Below, in pieces: positions 30,101 to 38,079 of a DNA stretch of 64,000 bases. The DNA comes from JAHIQC01 sp964565645. Its GTDB lineage: Bacteria; Actinomycetota; Coriobacteriia; Anaerosomatales; JAHIQC01. Numbering within the stretch: the first letter of the stretch is position 1; each line of letters begins with the position of its first letter. The translations under genes were made by a program, and so were the position numbers. Under the pieces are notes generated by a model. The model saw only the letters and a program-made list of their open reading frames with translations. It did not search any database and was not told where the DNA came from. The DNA lies in the NCBI GenBank assembly GCA_964565645.1, contig CAZMFQ010000009.1, forward strand, positions 1 to 64,000. The letters run 5' to 3'.

Positions 30101-30758
30101 CAGCATGGGCGTCATGACAGTCCGCACAGTTCATGGTCATGTCGCTGGCCGGTGTCGCGGGATCGAGCTTATGGCCGCTTGCCCCAGCGAACGAATCCCG
30201 GGAGCCTGCGGTCACGTCCGGGACGTCGGGAATGTCCCCGTCGTGGCAGATCAGGCACGTAGCGGTCTGGCCGGTCTTGCTCGCCGCTGTCTCGGAACGC
30301 ATGATCGGGTCCGCGGCAGCCACGTGCGGGATATGGCAGGTGGCGCACTTGTCCGAACTCGGGCTCGCCTTGACGTGCGGGTCCCTGACCCACGTGGCCA
30401 TGACAGGGCCCACTGGGGCCGGAGCCGGGGCCGAGCGCTCACCGGCCGCATCGATCGCGTCGACGCGGAAGTAGTACTCGACGCCGCCGACACCCTGCGT
30501 GTAGTCGTACTCGGTCTGCTCGGTCTCATCGATGATGTCGAAAGGACCACCGGGAGCCGTCGCGACCGAGATGACGTAGCGCACCGCGTCGGCGCTCGCG
30601 CCCCAGCTGAGGTGCGCGACGACCGGGTCGTCGCCGGGTGTGGCGGTCAGAGGATCGGGTGTATCGACCAACGCGAAAGCGACGACCGGCACCAGGGCCA
30701 AGGCCGCGATCACCACGAAGACCGGGATCAGACGCCACTTGAGTCGCACGCGGCTCAC
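27111..30758 (-). CDS. large secreted multihaem cytochrome c with fibronectin III domain
   Basis: The roughly 1,215-aa exported protein has a signal peptide-like start (basic SRVRLKWR, then a hydrophobic run ending VVAFA) and a fibronectin III-like domain (about residues 35-125). I count 18 CXXCH haem sites by eye, starting CATCH, CLICH, CADCH and ending CNKCH, CINCH. Two further candidates are irregular: CAGNGDACH and CQNSGCH. A beta-sandwich insertion (about residues 560-720) interrupts the haem array, with GWESGTYTTNGWTYAP. No membrane anchor or sorting signal is seen at the C-terminus. The GTG start is chosen to give the signal peptide; its ribosome site is poor. The upstream open frame is a shadow of thrS. 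It probably moves electrons outside the membrane, but the partner is unknown. Confidence 0.85.
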   Translation of the reverse strand: MSRVRLKWRLIPVFVVIAALALVPVVAFALVDTPDPLTATPGDDPVVAHLSWGASADAVRYVISVATAPGGPFDIIDETEQTEYDYTQGVGGVEYYFRVDAIDAAGERSAPAPAPVGPVMATWVRDPHVKASPSSDKCATCHIPHVAAADPIMRSETAASKTGQTATCLICHDGDIPDVPDVTAGSRDSFAGASGHKLDPATPASDMTMNCADCHDAHAVASESPMVPMSVINGNKVTAAGNEWCTACHDDAGKDSWYPGVYPSRSAPERDAAGYPVAGTWPGADAYAAPGNAHARIPESTQTAAASGIDVRRGAGDCLYCHAAHGGSNTYDGLLGEFRPITDATLASDQANGDYAAACFDCHGGTVPSGFTTAPVDIKRLVTSTSPTSTAGHRVKTPGGTLPVGSPLPCYECHNPHGSSRGNGKLISDARGGGLLNDEKPRSIRAFCFTCHTASDTGRGWDSDSSAFGAVGATESVVGIPRSGGALRLPMMYQHEEAGTASCNDCHGYSELSPDNDVHNPRDPLASHTSVPASSDTISGSVTDYHDASLSYQYTCTQCHSADLTMEHFKSSTSTATLSGYATICLGCHNTKVSTFGGPWNGTCAGNGDACHATKHTDVAAGHDASAQVMATPGSESEYVTNVATLVNEGWESGTYTTNGWTYAPITTVGPHSGTYTARLQASANSALTTRFWKEFDTSAYTDPTLEFWSNTAGLIAGDKIQVYYTTTGLLMGQPNVPWVPLYTPASGAEELVWTKHTYTLPRAKSVILLFTYAYVSSPNTARYVYYDDIKVTGTMQPEWTTTPVPAGSTATRSCGSGYLDGAANCHDVSDLGDIHAKASVLDGGVTYTGCRVCHRDNATAPASPNCQNSGCHPGVNAATHSATYHESTFATDSAGPFAGTGFDPSWCSGCHFSGIAEEHRRLDAYASTGCAVCHKKSADTPAPLSITSAETSAAIHADAVPGNALCSDCHTTMTKATPHVQSGPGTAQFDGTYSGHKVYSSQRGAVTAGVVGEKTITSWTLPATAAWLKTAAIGGQPAEQLTPGSMVVCSDCHGSISGASGPHGATMQANYAIDESTGQPYDDSYTSGALYVGQFSPDWLTSMSNTTALCNKCHVRQIDYNFAHTTGHHQGATSGKCINCHSPVPHAWKRPRLLTYTTDPAPYASQALTGIRFTQTRNPLAYNSSTNPDGWDGNYCSTSCGGHSATMSAPALWP

Positions 30759-30805
30759 AATCGAAAAATCGTGTCTCACACGTATGCCAGCATTCCGAAT
30801 CAGAC

Positions 30806-30836
30806 CCGTGCGAGGATGAAGTGACTCCTCACACGG
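30806..30836 (-). other. stem-loop in the cytochrome leader
   Basis: On the minus strand CCGTGTGAGGA and TCCTCGCACGG form an 11-bp stem (one wobble pair) with a 9-nt loop, ending 47 nt before the cytochrome start. A smaller CGTGT-GAG-ACACG hairpin followed by ATTTTT lies between it and the GTG. The leader therefore looks structured, which may explain the weak ribosome site. No known riboswitch core was recognised. Confidence 0.5.
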
Positions 30837-30880
30837 ATACACGGTATCAGTATGCGGCAGTTCATGGAGGTTAAGCAAGC

Positions 30881-30908
30881 AAAACACCCTCCCGGAGGAG
30901 GGTGTTTT
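30881..30908 (-). terminator. intrinsic terminator after thrS
   Basis: A perfect 12-bp stem AAAACACCCTCC / GGAGGGTGTTTT with a four-base loop and T-runs on both sides lies 20 bp beyond the thrS stop. It separates thrS from the cytochrome gene. Confidence 0.92.
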
Positions 30909-30928
30909 CGACGAACGGTGCGGTGGTG

Positions 30929-32848
30929 CTAAACGGTCGCTTCGGCAGCGAGCTTCTCGATGAAGGCCGCGACGCCCATCGCGCCCACATCGCCGCCCGT
31001 GCGCTCGCGCACGCCGACCTCGTCGGCCTCGAGCTCGCGGTCCCCTACGACCAGCATGTAGGGCACCTTCTGCTGCTGGGCCTTGGCGATCTTGACGCGC
31101 ATCGGCTCGTTGTCCGAGTAGACCTCGGCGCGCAGGCCAGCGGCCGCAAGGCGCGCAGCGACGCTCTGCGCGTACTCGATGTGCCGGTCGGCGATCGGCA
31201 CGAGCACCGCCTGGACAGGCGCGAGCCATGTCGGGAACGCCCCCGCGTAGTGCTCGATCAGGATGCCGAGGAACCGCTCCATGCTGCCCAGTATCGTGCG
31301 GTGCAGCATGAACGGACGCGCCTCGGTGTTCTCGGCGGTGCGATAGGTCATGTCGAAGCGCATCGGATTGTTGAAGTCGACCTGGATGGTCGCGGTCTGC
31401 CACGTGCGGCCGATCGCGTCGCGCAGCTTGATGTCGATCTTGGGACCGTAGAACGCCCCGTCGCCCTCGTTGATCTCGTAGGGCATGCCGCGCTGTTCAA
31501 GCGCGTCCATGAGCGCCTTGGTGGCGTGGTCCCACTCGTCGTCGAAGCCCTCGATGGACTTCTCGGGGCGTGTCGAGACCTCGGCGGTGTACTCGAAGCC
31601 GAACACGCCGTTGACGTAGTCGACCAGGTCGAGCATCTCCATCACTTCGGGCGTGACCTGCTCGGCGGTGCAGAAGATGTGCGCGTCGTCCTGGGTGAAC
31701 CCACGCGCGCGCATGAGCCCGTGCACGACGCCGGAAAGCTCGTGGCGATACACCGTCCCGAACTCGAACAGGCGCCAGGGCAGGTCGCGGTACGAACGGA
31801 CGTCGTTGTTGTAGATCATGATGTGCCCGGGGCAGTTCATGGGCTTGATGCCGTAGTCGTTGACCCGGCCCTCGCCCTCGTCCACCTGGAAGAAGTACAT
31901 GTTCTCCCGGTAGTTGTCCCAGTGGCCCGAGATCTTCCACACGTCCGCCTTGTAGATGTGCGGGGTGATCGCTTCGTCGTAGCCTCGACGGTAGAGCTCG
32001 GCGCGCAGCCACTCCTGGATCATACGGAGCACGCGTGCACCCTTGGGGTGATACAGCGGCAGACCGGCGCCCGCCTCCTCGTGCAGCGAGAACAGGTCGA
32101 GCTCCTTGCCGAGCTTGCGATGGTCGCGCTTCTCGGCCTCCTCGAGCCTCGTGAGGTACGCCTCGAGGTCTTTGGGGGTGAACCATGCTGTGCCGTAGAT
32201 CCGCTGGAGCATCGGACGGTCCGAGTCCCCGCGCCAGTACGCTCCGGCGACCTTCATGAGCTTGAACGCGCCGATCTTGCCGGTGTGAGGCACGTGCGGC
32301 CCGCGACACAGATCGGTGAACTGGCCCTGGTTGTACACCGAGATGGTCTCGCCCTCCGGCAGCTCCGTGATGAGCTCCTGCTTCATCGGCTCGCCTTCGA
32401 ACTGGTCGAACGCTTCGAGCTTCGTGATCTCGGCGCGCTTGAACGGCAGCTCCTCGGCGATTATCTCGGCCATGCGGGTCTCGATGGCCTCGAGGTCCTC
32501 GGGGGTGAACGGACGATCGACGGCGAAGTCGTAGTAGAAGCCGTCCTCGATGGCCGGTCCGATGCCGAAGTTCGCCTCCGGGAACAGCGCCTTGACGGCC
32601 TCGGCCATCACGTGAGCGGCCGAGTGCCGCAGCATGTGGAGCGCCTCGGGGCTCTTGTCCGTGATGATCGCGACCGTCTCACCGTCTGAGACCACATGAT
32701 CGACGTCGACCATCTCGCCGTCGACCGTACCCGCGAGCGCGGCCTGGGCGAGGCGCGGCCCGATGGCCTGGGCGACATCGAGCACGGTCGAGCCTTCGGC
32801 GACGAACTTCTCGGAGCCGTCCGGCAGTTTCACGGTGATCTCGGGCAT
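30929..32848 (-). CDS. thrS: threonine--tRNA ligase
   Basis: The 639-aa class II synthetase has an N-terminal TGS domain (ITVKLPDGSEKFV), the editing domain with HSAAHVMAEAVKALFP, the catalytic core (PMNCPGHIMIY, FEFGTVYRHELSGVVHGL, LHRTILGSMERFLGILIEHY) and the anticodon-binding domain. GAGGAGG precedes the ATG. No T-box core is visible in the 70 bp upstream. Confidence 0.97.
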   Translation of the reverse strand: MPEITVKLPDGSEKFVAEGSTVLDVAQAIGPRLAQAALAGTVDGEMVDVDHVVSDGETVAIITDKSPEALHMLRHSAAHVMAEAVKALFPEANFGIGPAIEDGFYYDFAVDRPFTPEDLEAIETRMAEIIAEELPFKRAEITKLEAFDQFEGEPMKQELITELPEGETISVYNQGQFTDLCRGPHVPHTGKIGAFKLMKVAGAYWRGDSDRPMLQRIYGTAWFTPKDLEAYLTRLEEAEKRDHRKLGKELDLFSLHEEAGAGLPLYHPKGARVLRMIQEWLRAELYRRGYDEAITPHIYKADVWKISGHWDNYRENMYFFQVDEGEGRVNDYGIKPMNCPGHIMIYNNDVRSYRDLPWRLFEFGTVYRHELSGVVHGLMRARGFTQDDAHIFCTAEQVTPEVMEMLDLVDYVNGVFGFEYTAEVSTRPEKSIEGFDDEWDHATKALMDALEQRGMPYEINEGDGAFYGPKIDIKLRDAIGRTWQTATIQVDFNNPMRFDMTYRTAENTEARPFMLHRTILGSMERFLGILIEHYAGAFPTWLAPVQAVLVPIADRHIEYAQSVAARLAAAGLRAEVYSDNEPMRVKIAKAQQQKVPYMLVVGDRELEADEVGVRERTGGDVGAMGVAAFIEKLAAEATV

Positions 32849-32867
32849 ACGGATCCTCCTCGGTAAA

Positions 32868-32892
32868 CGAAACGCCCCGCGCGCGGCGGGGC
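32868..32892 (-). terminator. terminator upstream of thrS
   Basis: On the minus strand GCCCCGC-loop-GCGGGGC is followed by GTTTCGTTT. It lies after the zinc-ribbon gene and just before the thrS ribosome site, so it either ends the upstream transcript or attenuates thrS. Confidence 0.7.
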
Positions 32893-32918
32893 GGGTCGCG
32901 CGTATCGTGTTTGTTCCC

Positions 32919-33353
32919 CTACTGCTTGGTCTTGCAGTACGGGCAGACGTTCCACGGAAGCTTGAGCGCCTTGCCGCACTCGATGCACGGCTTGCGCAGC
33001 TTCTTCATGCAGTACGGACAGATCAGGAAGTCCTTCTCGACGGGCTTGGCGCACGACGGGCAGGTCTCCAGGTCACGAGCGAGCGCGACCTCCTTGGCTC
33101 GGATCTCCAGATCGCGCTCGCGGGCGTCCGCCGAGAACTCCGGCGGGCGCACGACCATGTAGATCGCCCAGCCCGCGATGTCGAAGATGAAGACCGCGAG
33201 ACCCCAGAACCACGCCATCGCTCCTCGGCGGTCCGCATCGCGGTACGCCCAGAACGTCAGGGCGAGATGGAAGACGAACCAGAACAGCAGGCACAGGTTC
33301 TTGGCCAGCACCACTGCCGGGTTGCTCATGATCTGGCCGAATACGTCTCCCAT
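32919..33353 (-). CDS. membrane protein with double zinc ribbon
   Basis: A 144-aa protein with two membrane segments (about residues 17-37 and 45-66, the second including GLAVFIFDIAGWAIYMVV). A charged linker and a C-terminal zinc-ribbon pair follow: CPSC...CPYC and CIEC...CPYC. Such proteins are common but of unknown function; the ribbons may bind RNA, DNA or protein. AAGGGGAG precedes the ATG. Confidence 0.75.
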   Translation of the reverse strand: MGDVFGQIMSNPAVVLAKNLCLLFWFVFHLALTFWAYRDADRRGAMAWFWGLAVFIFDIAGWAIYMVVRPPEFSADARERDLEIRAKEVALARDLETCPSCAKPVEKDFLICPYCMKKLRKPCIECGKALKLPWNVCPYCKTKQ

Positions 33354-33368
33354 GTACTCCCCTTCGAG

Positions 33369-33386
33369 AAAACGCGGTCGCCCGCG
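33369..33386 (-). terminator. weak terminator after folC
   Basis: On the minus strand a short stem CGCGG-GCGA-CCGCG is followed by TTTTCT, about 90 bp after the folC stop and just before the next gene's ribosome site. The stem is only 5 bp, so the call is tentative. Confidence 0.4.
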
Positions 33387-33471
33387 CGGACTATGCGGAT
33401 TCTAGCAGAATGCGACAGCCGCGCGACGTGACGGCTCGGTTACCGAATCGCCTCGACATGCCACGACGGTC

Positions 33472-34824
33472 CTATCTGCCGAGGGGCTGCTCCCTGACCG
33501 CACCCACGGTCGTCAGGCTGCCGGTGACCACGACGTCGCGCCCCGCATCGCGCTCTGAGGCGATCGCGGCGGCAAGCTCCGCTGTGGTGCACCCGACGTC
33601 GGTCACACCCCCGACGATCGAGGCGAGCTCGTGCGCACCGAGCGCCCGAGGCGACGGGGGCTCCACGCACACGAAGCGCCCGGCGGCAGGTGCCAACGCC
33701 TCGACGATGCCCGCCGCGTCCTTGTCGGCAAGCACGCCCAGCACGATGCTCGGGCGCCCGGCGCCGACCCAGGCATCGTCGATCGCATCGGCGAGCACGG
33801 CCGCGGCCTCGGGGTTGTGCGCGCCATCCACCACGAGCCACGGGTCGCGCGAGAGCGCCTCGAAGCGCCCGGGTATCGTCAGCGTCGCGAGGGCACGAGC
33901 GACCGCTTGGGGGTCGAGCGAGCGTCCGAGGGCTGCTTCTGCAGCAGCGATCGCCGTGGCCACGTTGGGCGCCTGGTAGGCCGGCGCGGCCACATCGACC
34001 ACCCCGTACTCGGCATGCGCACCGCGGACTGCGATGCGTGTGTGGCCGTCAGGCGACATCGGATGCTGGAGCACGCGATAGCGCACGGTCAGCTCCTCGG
34101 CAATAGGAGTGGGTTGTCCGAACTCGCGAACGACACGCGCGTGGGTGCCCTGCGACTCGGCGCGCTCAAGGAAGATCTGCTCGACGCCTGCGGTGCCCGG
34201 TCCCAGAACCGGCGCTGAGGCGGGCTTGATGATGTGGGACTTGTCGGTAGCGATCGCCTCGCGCGTCGATCCCAGATGCGCGGTGTGATCGAGTCCGACG
34301 CCGGTGATGACCGCGACGGCCGGGCCCACGACGCTCGTGGCGTCCCAGCGGCCGCCCATGCCGACCTCGAGAACCGCGTAGTCGACCGAGAACTCGCGAA
34401 ACAGCCACAACGCAGCGGCTGTGAGCAACTCGAACTCGGTGAGGGGCTGGTCGTAGCCTTGCGTCGATCGCGCGATCTCGACCGCCTCGAGCGCGGAGGC
34501 GATGGCCCGGGCGAAATCCTCGTCCGCGACGGGCGCCCCGGCGAACTCGAAGCGCTGGGTGTAGCGGCCCAGGTCGGGGCTCATGAACGCGCCGGTGCGC
34601 ATCCCGTGCGCGGACAGCAGCGCCGCCGTCATGCGCGTGACCGAGGTCTTGCCGTTGGTGCCGGTGACCTGGACCGAAGCGAACGCGTCGTCGGGTCGCC
34701 CGAGCGCCTCGGAGAGCGCACGGATGCCGTCGAGCGAGGGGTGGATGCCGAACGTGAGCGCGGCGCGAAGCGCGTCGGCCGCCTGCTCGTAGCCCCATGC
34801 GGCCCCGGTCGCGTCCGAGATCAT
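33472..34824 (-). CDS. folC: folylpolyglutamate synthase / dihydrofolate synthase
   Basis: Adds glutamate to folates, and may also join dihydropteroate to glutamate. The 450-aa Mur-ligase-family protein has the P-loop VTGTNGKTSV, SPDLGRYTQRFEF, EVGMGGRWDATS and VVDGAHNPEAA. TAGGGAGCG precedes the ATG, 10 bp after the valS stop. valS-folC adjacency is typical of actinobacteria. The longer upstream frame is a shadow of valS. Confidence 0.94.
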   Translation of the reverse strand: MISDATGAAWGYEQAADALRAALTFGIHPSLDGIRALSEALGRPDDAFASVQVTGTNGKTSVTRMTAALLSAHGMRTGAFMSPDLGRYTQRFEFAGAPVADEDFARAIASALEAVEIARSTQGYDQPLTEFELLTAAALWLFREFSVDYAVLEVGMGGRWDATSVVGPAVAVITGVGLDHTAHLGSTREAIATDKSHIIKPASAPVLGPGTAGVEQIFLERAESQGTHARVVREFGQPTPIAEELTVRYRVLQHPMSPDGHTRIAVRGAHAEYGVVDVAAPAYQAPNVATAIAAAEAALGRSLDPQAVARALATLTIPGRFEALSRDPWLVVDGAHNPEAAAVLADAIDDAWVGAGRPSIVLGVLADKDAAGIVEALAPAAGRFVCVEPPSPRALGAHELASIVGGVTDVGCTTAELAAAIASERDAGRDVVVTGSLTTVGAVREQPLGR

Positions 34825-34834
34825 CGTTCGCTCC

Positions 34835-37525
34835 CTACTCGAGCTCGGCGAGCTGCGCCTCGAGCGTGGCAAGCGTATCGGTGAGCTCGGCGACACGAGC
34901 GCGGTCCTTCTCGATGATCTCGGGTGCGGCCTTGGCGAGGAAGCCCTCGTTCGAAAGCTTGCGCGAGAGCTTCTCGAGGTCGGGGCGCACCTTGGCGATC
35001 TCAGCGGCCACGCGTGCGCGCTCGGCGTCGAAGTCCACCAGGCCCGCAAGCGGAATGTAGACCTCGAGACCCGCGGCGACAGCGGCGGCGGCGTGAGCGG
35101 GCTTGGCCGCATTCGCGTCGACCATCAGCGCGCCCACGCCCGCAAGCGAGGCGATCTGCTCGCCGAGATTGCTCACGAGCAGCGCGTCGGCGCCGCCCGC
35201 CTTGACGATCACATCGAGCCGCTCGCGGTGCGGCACCTGATAGCGCGCACGCACGGCACGCACCGCGACCACGATCTCTCGAAGCGCGGTCACGGAGTTC
35301 TCGGCCCCTTCATCGGTCCACTCGGCAAGCGACGCGGCGTCGGGCCACGCGGCGACCATGAGCGACTCTGCGCCCCGGCCCTCGTGGAGCGGCAGCTGGC
35401 GCCAGATCTCCTCGGTGACGAACGGCATCATGGGATGCAACAGACGGAGCGCGGTGTCGAGCACGAACACGAGGTTGCGCTGGGTGACCGCGCGCGCGGC
35501 ACGCTGCTCGTCGGTCGCGCCCTCGGCCGATCCCGCGAACAGGCGGCCCTTGGAAAGCTCGATGTACCAGTCGCAGAACTCGTTCCAGAAGAACTCGTAG
35601 AGCGCGCGCGCAACCTCGCCGAACTGGTAGGCGGCAAGCCCCTCGTCCACGGCTCCGGCGAGGCCGGCGAGGCGCGAGAGGATCCACGCGTCGGCCACGG
35701 TCGCCGCCTCGGGCGCGCCCGGCTCGAAGTCCGCATCGAGGTTCATGAGCACGAAGCGGCTCGCGTTCCAGATCTTGTTGGCGAAGTTGCGCGAGGACGC
35801 GAGCTTCTCCTCGGCGAACTTGATGTCCTGGCTGCCGGTCGTTTGCAGCATGAGGCCGAAGCGCATGCCGTCGGCGCCGTAGTGCTCCATCAGGTCGAGC
35901 GGGTCCACGCCGGTGCCGAGCGACTTGCTCATGCGCTTGCCCTCGGCGTTGAAGACGGTCGGGTGGATGATGACGTCGGAAAACGGGATCTCCCCGTCCA
36001 TGAAGTACATGCCGTTCATGATCATGCGCGCGACCCACAGGAACAGGATGTCGCGGGCCGTCGAGAGCACGCTCGTGGGGTAGAAGAACGTGAGCTCGGG
36101 AGTCTGCTCCGGCCAGCCCATCGTGGCGAATGGCCACAACGCCGAGGAGAACCAGGTATCGAGCACGTCCTCGTCCTGGCGCACAGCGGTGCTGCCGCAC
36201 TTGGGACACTCGGTCACGTCGGTCTCGCTCGCGACCATCTCGCCGCACGCGTCGCAGTAGAACACGGGAATCTGGTGCCCCCACCACAGCTGGCGGGACA
36301 CGCACCAGTCGCGGATGTTCTCCATCCAGTGGAAGTAGACGTTCTCCCAACGCTTGGGATGGAACGTCACGCGACCGTCGCGCACTGCCTGGATCGCCGG
36401 CGCGGCGAGCGGCTTCATGTCGACGAACCACTGGTCGGAGAGCCAGGGCTCGACCACCGTGTGGCAGCGGTAGCAGTGGCCGACAGAGTGCACGTGGTCG
36501 TCGATCTTGACGAGCACGCCGGCGGCCTCGAGATCGGCGACGACCCGCTTGCGTGCCTCGTAGCGATCGAGGCCTTCGTAGACGCCGCCCTCGGCCGAGA
36601 TGGTCGCGTCGGCGTTCATGATGTTGATCTTAGCGCAGCCGTGGCGCTCGGAGATGTCGAAGTCGTTGGGGTCGTGCGCGGGAGTGACCTTGACCGCGCC
36701 GGTGCCGAAGCTCGGGTCGACGTACTCGTCGGCCACGATCGGGATCTCTCGGCCCATCAGCGGGAGCACGACGGTCGCTCCCACGATGGCCTTGTAGCGC
36801 TCGTCGTCCGGGTGCACCGCGACACAGGTGTCGCCGAGCATGGTCTCGGGACGCGTGGTCGCCACGATCAGGTGGTCCATGCCGCCGACCGGCTCCTTGA
36901 GCGGGTAGCGGATGTGCCACAGGTGGCTGTCGAGGTCCTCGTGCTCCACCTCGATGTCGGAAAGCGCGGTGGCGCAGCGCGGGCACCAGTTGATGATGCG
37001 CTTTCCTCGGTAGATCAGGCCCTTGTCGAACCAGTCGACGAAGACCTTGCGCACGGCGACCTGGTAGCTCGGGTCCATCGTGAACCACTCGTCGGAGTAG
37101 TCACACGAGCAACCCATGGCCTTGAGCTGCGAGATGATCGTGCTCCCGTGCTCGCGGCGCCAGTCCCAGCAGGCCTCGATGAACGCCTCGCGGCCCACGT
37201 CGTAGCGGCTCAGACCCTGGGCAGCGAGTTTCTGCTCCACCTTGTTCTGGGTGGCGATGCCCGCGTGATCTGTGCCAACGATCCAGCGGGTGGGACGGCC
37301 CGCCATGCGCGCACGACGCGTGATGACGTCCTGGATGGTGTTGTTGAGCGCGTGGCCCATATGAAGCGAGCCGGTGACGTTGGGCGGCGGGATCACGACG
37401 GCGAACGGATCGACTCCGTCGCGGGACTCCCCTGCAGGCTGTTCGAAGTACCGCCCCTGCATCCAGGAGTCGAACACGGGCTTCTCGACCGCTTTGGGAT
37501 CGTATGCCTTGGCCATCTCGCTCAT
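34835..37525 (-). CDS. valS: valine--tRNA ligase
   Basis: The 896-aa class I synthetase has PPPNVTGSLHMGH (HIGH), WCPRCATALSDIEVEHED, the CP1 editing domain (TTRPETMLGDTCVAVHP), zinc-type knuckles (CDACGE...CPKCGS), KRMSKSLGTGVDP (KMSKS) and a C-terminal coiled coil ending LATLEAQLAELE. Two ATGs three codons apart could start it. The upstream 235 bp hold no T-box core. Confidence 0.97.
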   Translation of the reverse strand: MSEMAKAYDPKAVEKPVFDSWMQGRYFEQPAGESRDGVDPFAVVIPPPNVTGSLHMGHALNNTIQDVITRRARMAGRPTRWIVGTDHAGIATQNKVEQKLAAQGLSRYDVGREAFIEACWDWRREHGSTIISQLKAMGCSCDYSDEWFTMDPSYQVAVRKVFVDWFDKGLIYRGKRIINWCPRCATALSDIEVEHEDLDSHLWHIRYPLKEPVGGMDHLIVATTRPETMLGDTCVAVHPDDERYKAIVGATVVLPLMGREIPIVADEYVDPSFGTGAVKVTPAHDPNDFDISERHGCAKINIMNADATISAEGGVYEGLDRYEARKRVVADLEAAGVLVKIDDHVHSVGHCYRCHTVVEPWLSDQWFVDMKPLAAPAIQAVRDGRVTFHPKRWENVYFHWMENIRDWCVSRQLWWGHQIPVFYCDACGEMVASETDVTECPKCGSTAVRQDEDVLDTWFSSALWPFATMGWPEQTPELTFFYPTSVLSTARDILFLWVARMIMNGMYFMDGEIPFSDVIIHPTVFNAEGKRMSKSLGTGVDPLDLMEHYGADGMRFGLMLQTTGSQDIKFAEEKLASSRNFANKIWNASRFVLMNLDADFEPGAPEAATVADAWILSRLAGLAGAVDEGLAAYQFGEVARALYEFFWNEFCDWYIELSKGRLFAGSAEGATDEQRAARAVTQRNLVFVLDTALRLLHPMMPFVTEEIWRQLPLHEGRGAESLMVAAWPDAASLAEWTDEGAENSVTALREIVVAVRAVRARYQVPHRERLDVIVKAGGADALLVSNLGEQIASLAGVGALMVDANAAKPAHAAAAVAAGLEVYIPLAGLVDFDAERARVAAEIAKVRPDLEKLSRKLSNEGFLAKAAPEIIEKDRARVAELTDTLATLEAQLAELE

Positions 37526-37561
37526 ATGCAGCGCTCTACCTCTCGGGATGCACGTCGTATC

Positions 37562-37663
37562 TCAAGGATGATAGGGCAACCACGAGGCGATATACAGGCC
37601 GTCATCGTCTACACTCACGCCGTTGCAGGGTCGATACGTCATTTGTCCGTGCCCGACTGTCAT
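37562..37663 (-). CDS. possible 33-aa leader ORF upstream of valS
   Basis: A short open frame (MTVGHGQMTYRP... to a TGA) has GGGGGG seven bases before its ATG and ends 36 bp before valS. It holds three Val among 33 residues, so it is not clearly a Val attenuator peptide. The rest of the divergent region (37526-37760) shows AT-rich stretches suited to promoters, but no boxes I can fix. This may be chance. Confidence 0.25.
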   Translation of the reverse strand: MTVGHGQMTYRPCNGVSVDDDGLYIASWLPYHP

Positions 37664-37760
37664 TTGATACCCCCCGGGGTCTTCACTTTGCTTAATAGTT
37701 CGTGCAATAACGATATAGACCGCCCGGAACGCACGTCCTACCTCTAGGGAGGGCCGCACA

Positions 37761-37988
37761 ATGGCCTGCTCACTCATCGAGACCTGCATCTTCTTCAACG
37801 ACAAGATGGCCAACATGCCGTCGATGGCCGACATGTTCAAGGAGCGCTACTGCCGCGACGCGTACGGGACCTGCGCCCGCTACGCCGTGTTCGAAGCCGT
37901 GGGGCGCGAGAACGTGCCCAAGGACCTCTATCCCAACGAGAAGGACAAGGTCGCCATCATCGTCGGCGAGGTCCGCGCGAACCGGTAG
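37761..37988 (+). CDS. small conserved-looking cysteine-containing protein
   Basis: A 75-aa soluble protein beginning MACSLIETCIFFNDKMANMP. Four cysteines occur (positions 3, 9, 31 and 38) in the pattern C-x5-C ... YC-x6-CARYAVF, followed by GRENVPKDLYPNE. I recall similar short Cys-containing proteins in anaerobes, but I know no function; metal or Fe-S binding is possible. GGGAGGG precedes the ATG. It stands alone between valS (divergent) and clpX (convergent), and ends at a strong terminator. Confidence 0.75.
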   Translation: MACSLIETCIFFNDKMANMPSMADMFKERYCRDAYGTCARYAVFEAVGRENVPKDLYPNEKDKVAIIVGEVRANR

Positions 37989-38022
37989 ACGGAGCGCTTG
38001 GGGGGCGTTGTGCGCCCATAAG

Positions 38023-38048
38023 AAAAGGCCGCCCGCGGGCGGCCTTTT
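38023..38048. terminator. bidirectional terminator
   Basis: A perfect 11-bp stem AAAAGGCCGCC / GGCGGCCTTTT with loop CGCG lies between the convergent 75-aa gene and clpX, with T-runs for both strands. Confidence 0.92.
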
Positions 38049-38079
38049 CGATGTATCGATCACAAGAGGCGCGGAGGGC

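Noticed and set aside
30759..30880. Cyclic di-GMP riboswitch before the cytochrome
   Set aside because: The conserved GEMM core sequences were looked for and not found.
30759..31403. N-terminal extension of the cytochrome reading frame
   Set aside because: Arg/Pro/Ala-rich antisense composition over thrS, no homology-like features, and it would bury the signal peptide and cross a strong terminator.
37526..37760. T-box leader for valS
   Set aside because: No GGTGGTACCGCG-like core on the minus strand.
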